Below, one piece after another: positions 63,966 through 64,000 of a stretch of 64,000 bases of DNA. Made by a program: the position numbers and the translations under genes. This DNA is from PFJX01 sp031426815 (GTDB lineage Bacteria; Pseudomonadota; Gammaproteobacteria; Burkholderiales; Thiobacillaceae). The notes beneath the pieces are model-generated. The model ran no database searches and was not told the origin of the DNA. It was given only the letters and a program-made list of their open reading frames with translations. Within the stretch, counting starts at the first letter, position 1. Every line of letters starts with the position of its first letter. Location: positions 28,304 through 92,303 of the forward strand of contig JASJPG010000054.1 of NCBI GenBank assembly GCA_031426815.1, in the 5' to 3' direction.

Positions 63966-64000
63966 CATTTCAACCCCCCGTTGCGGGGCCGGTGTACCGA

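Overview
This window comes from a GC-rich betaproteobacterium capable of denitrification, most likely a Rhodocyclales-type organism. That placement is inferred from the gene families and not from a marker gene. The left end carries anaerobic nitrogen respiration. A truncated nirS (cytochrome cd1 nitrite reductase, minus strand) is divergent from a small membrane-protein gene plus norC and norB. A Dnr/FNR-type regulator is followed by a napDAGHB periplasmic nitrate reductase operon. Near-perfect TTGAT-N4-(A/G)TCAA boxes sit in front of nirS, nor and nap, so the three steps look co-regulated by the locally encoded regulator at 12017-12706.

Between and after these lie housekeeping and accessory genes. 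They include a PAS-GGDEF-EAL protein with a C-terminal zinc-binding CZB domain, a radical SAM protein divergent from mutY, a LysR/azoreductase/pirin group, an unusual Hfq, a CbpA-like DnaJ protein, an orphan DUF2802-FliK-FlhB-tail trio, an ABC/HlyD exporter, a CorC-like membrane protein, a rhodanese lipoprotein, a Mut7-C protein and a PilZ protein.

From 30052 to 45368 the window is dominated by signal transduction. A NarL-type regulator converges on a HisKA_3 kinase. A tightly packed seven-gene run follows: HD-GYP regulator, two PAS sensors without a transmitter, a histidine kinase, a single-domain receiver, a REC-PAS-HK-REC-Hpt hybrid and a DUF4118-PAS-GGDEF cyclase. It looks like one phosphorelay and cyclic-di-GMP operon. 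After it come twin small heat shock proteins, a DegP-type protease, glnD, map, an RsbW-like anti-sigma factor, a FecR/OmpA pair, a cupin and a covalent-flavin oxidase.

The right end is more mosaic. A 16-copy 21-bp minisatellite, an AT-rich two-gene operon (dGTPase-like HD protein plus poly(A)-polymerase-type nucleotidyltransferase), a broken KefB/YbaL antiporter fragment, a nested palindromic element and a higBA toxin-antitoxin pair lie next to each other and look like acquired DNA. A lipoprotein with eleven P-x-x-Y repeats and an exopolysaccharide-initiating sugar transferase close the window.

Dispersed repeats are prominent. There are at least three palindromic families plus a MITE-like element of about 180 bp. 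Two copies of the MITE show target-site duplications. One sits inside a palindromic repeat whose apparently empty form is also in the window, and the other has separated a FecR-like gene from its ribosome-binding site. The dGTPase/nucleotidyltransferase pair is the best candidate for an undescribed (possibly antiphage) system.
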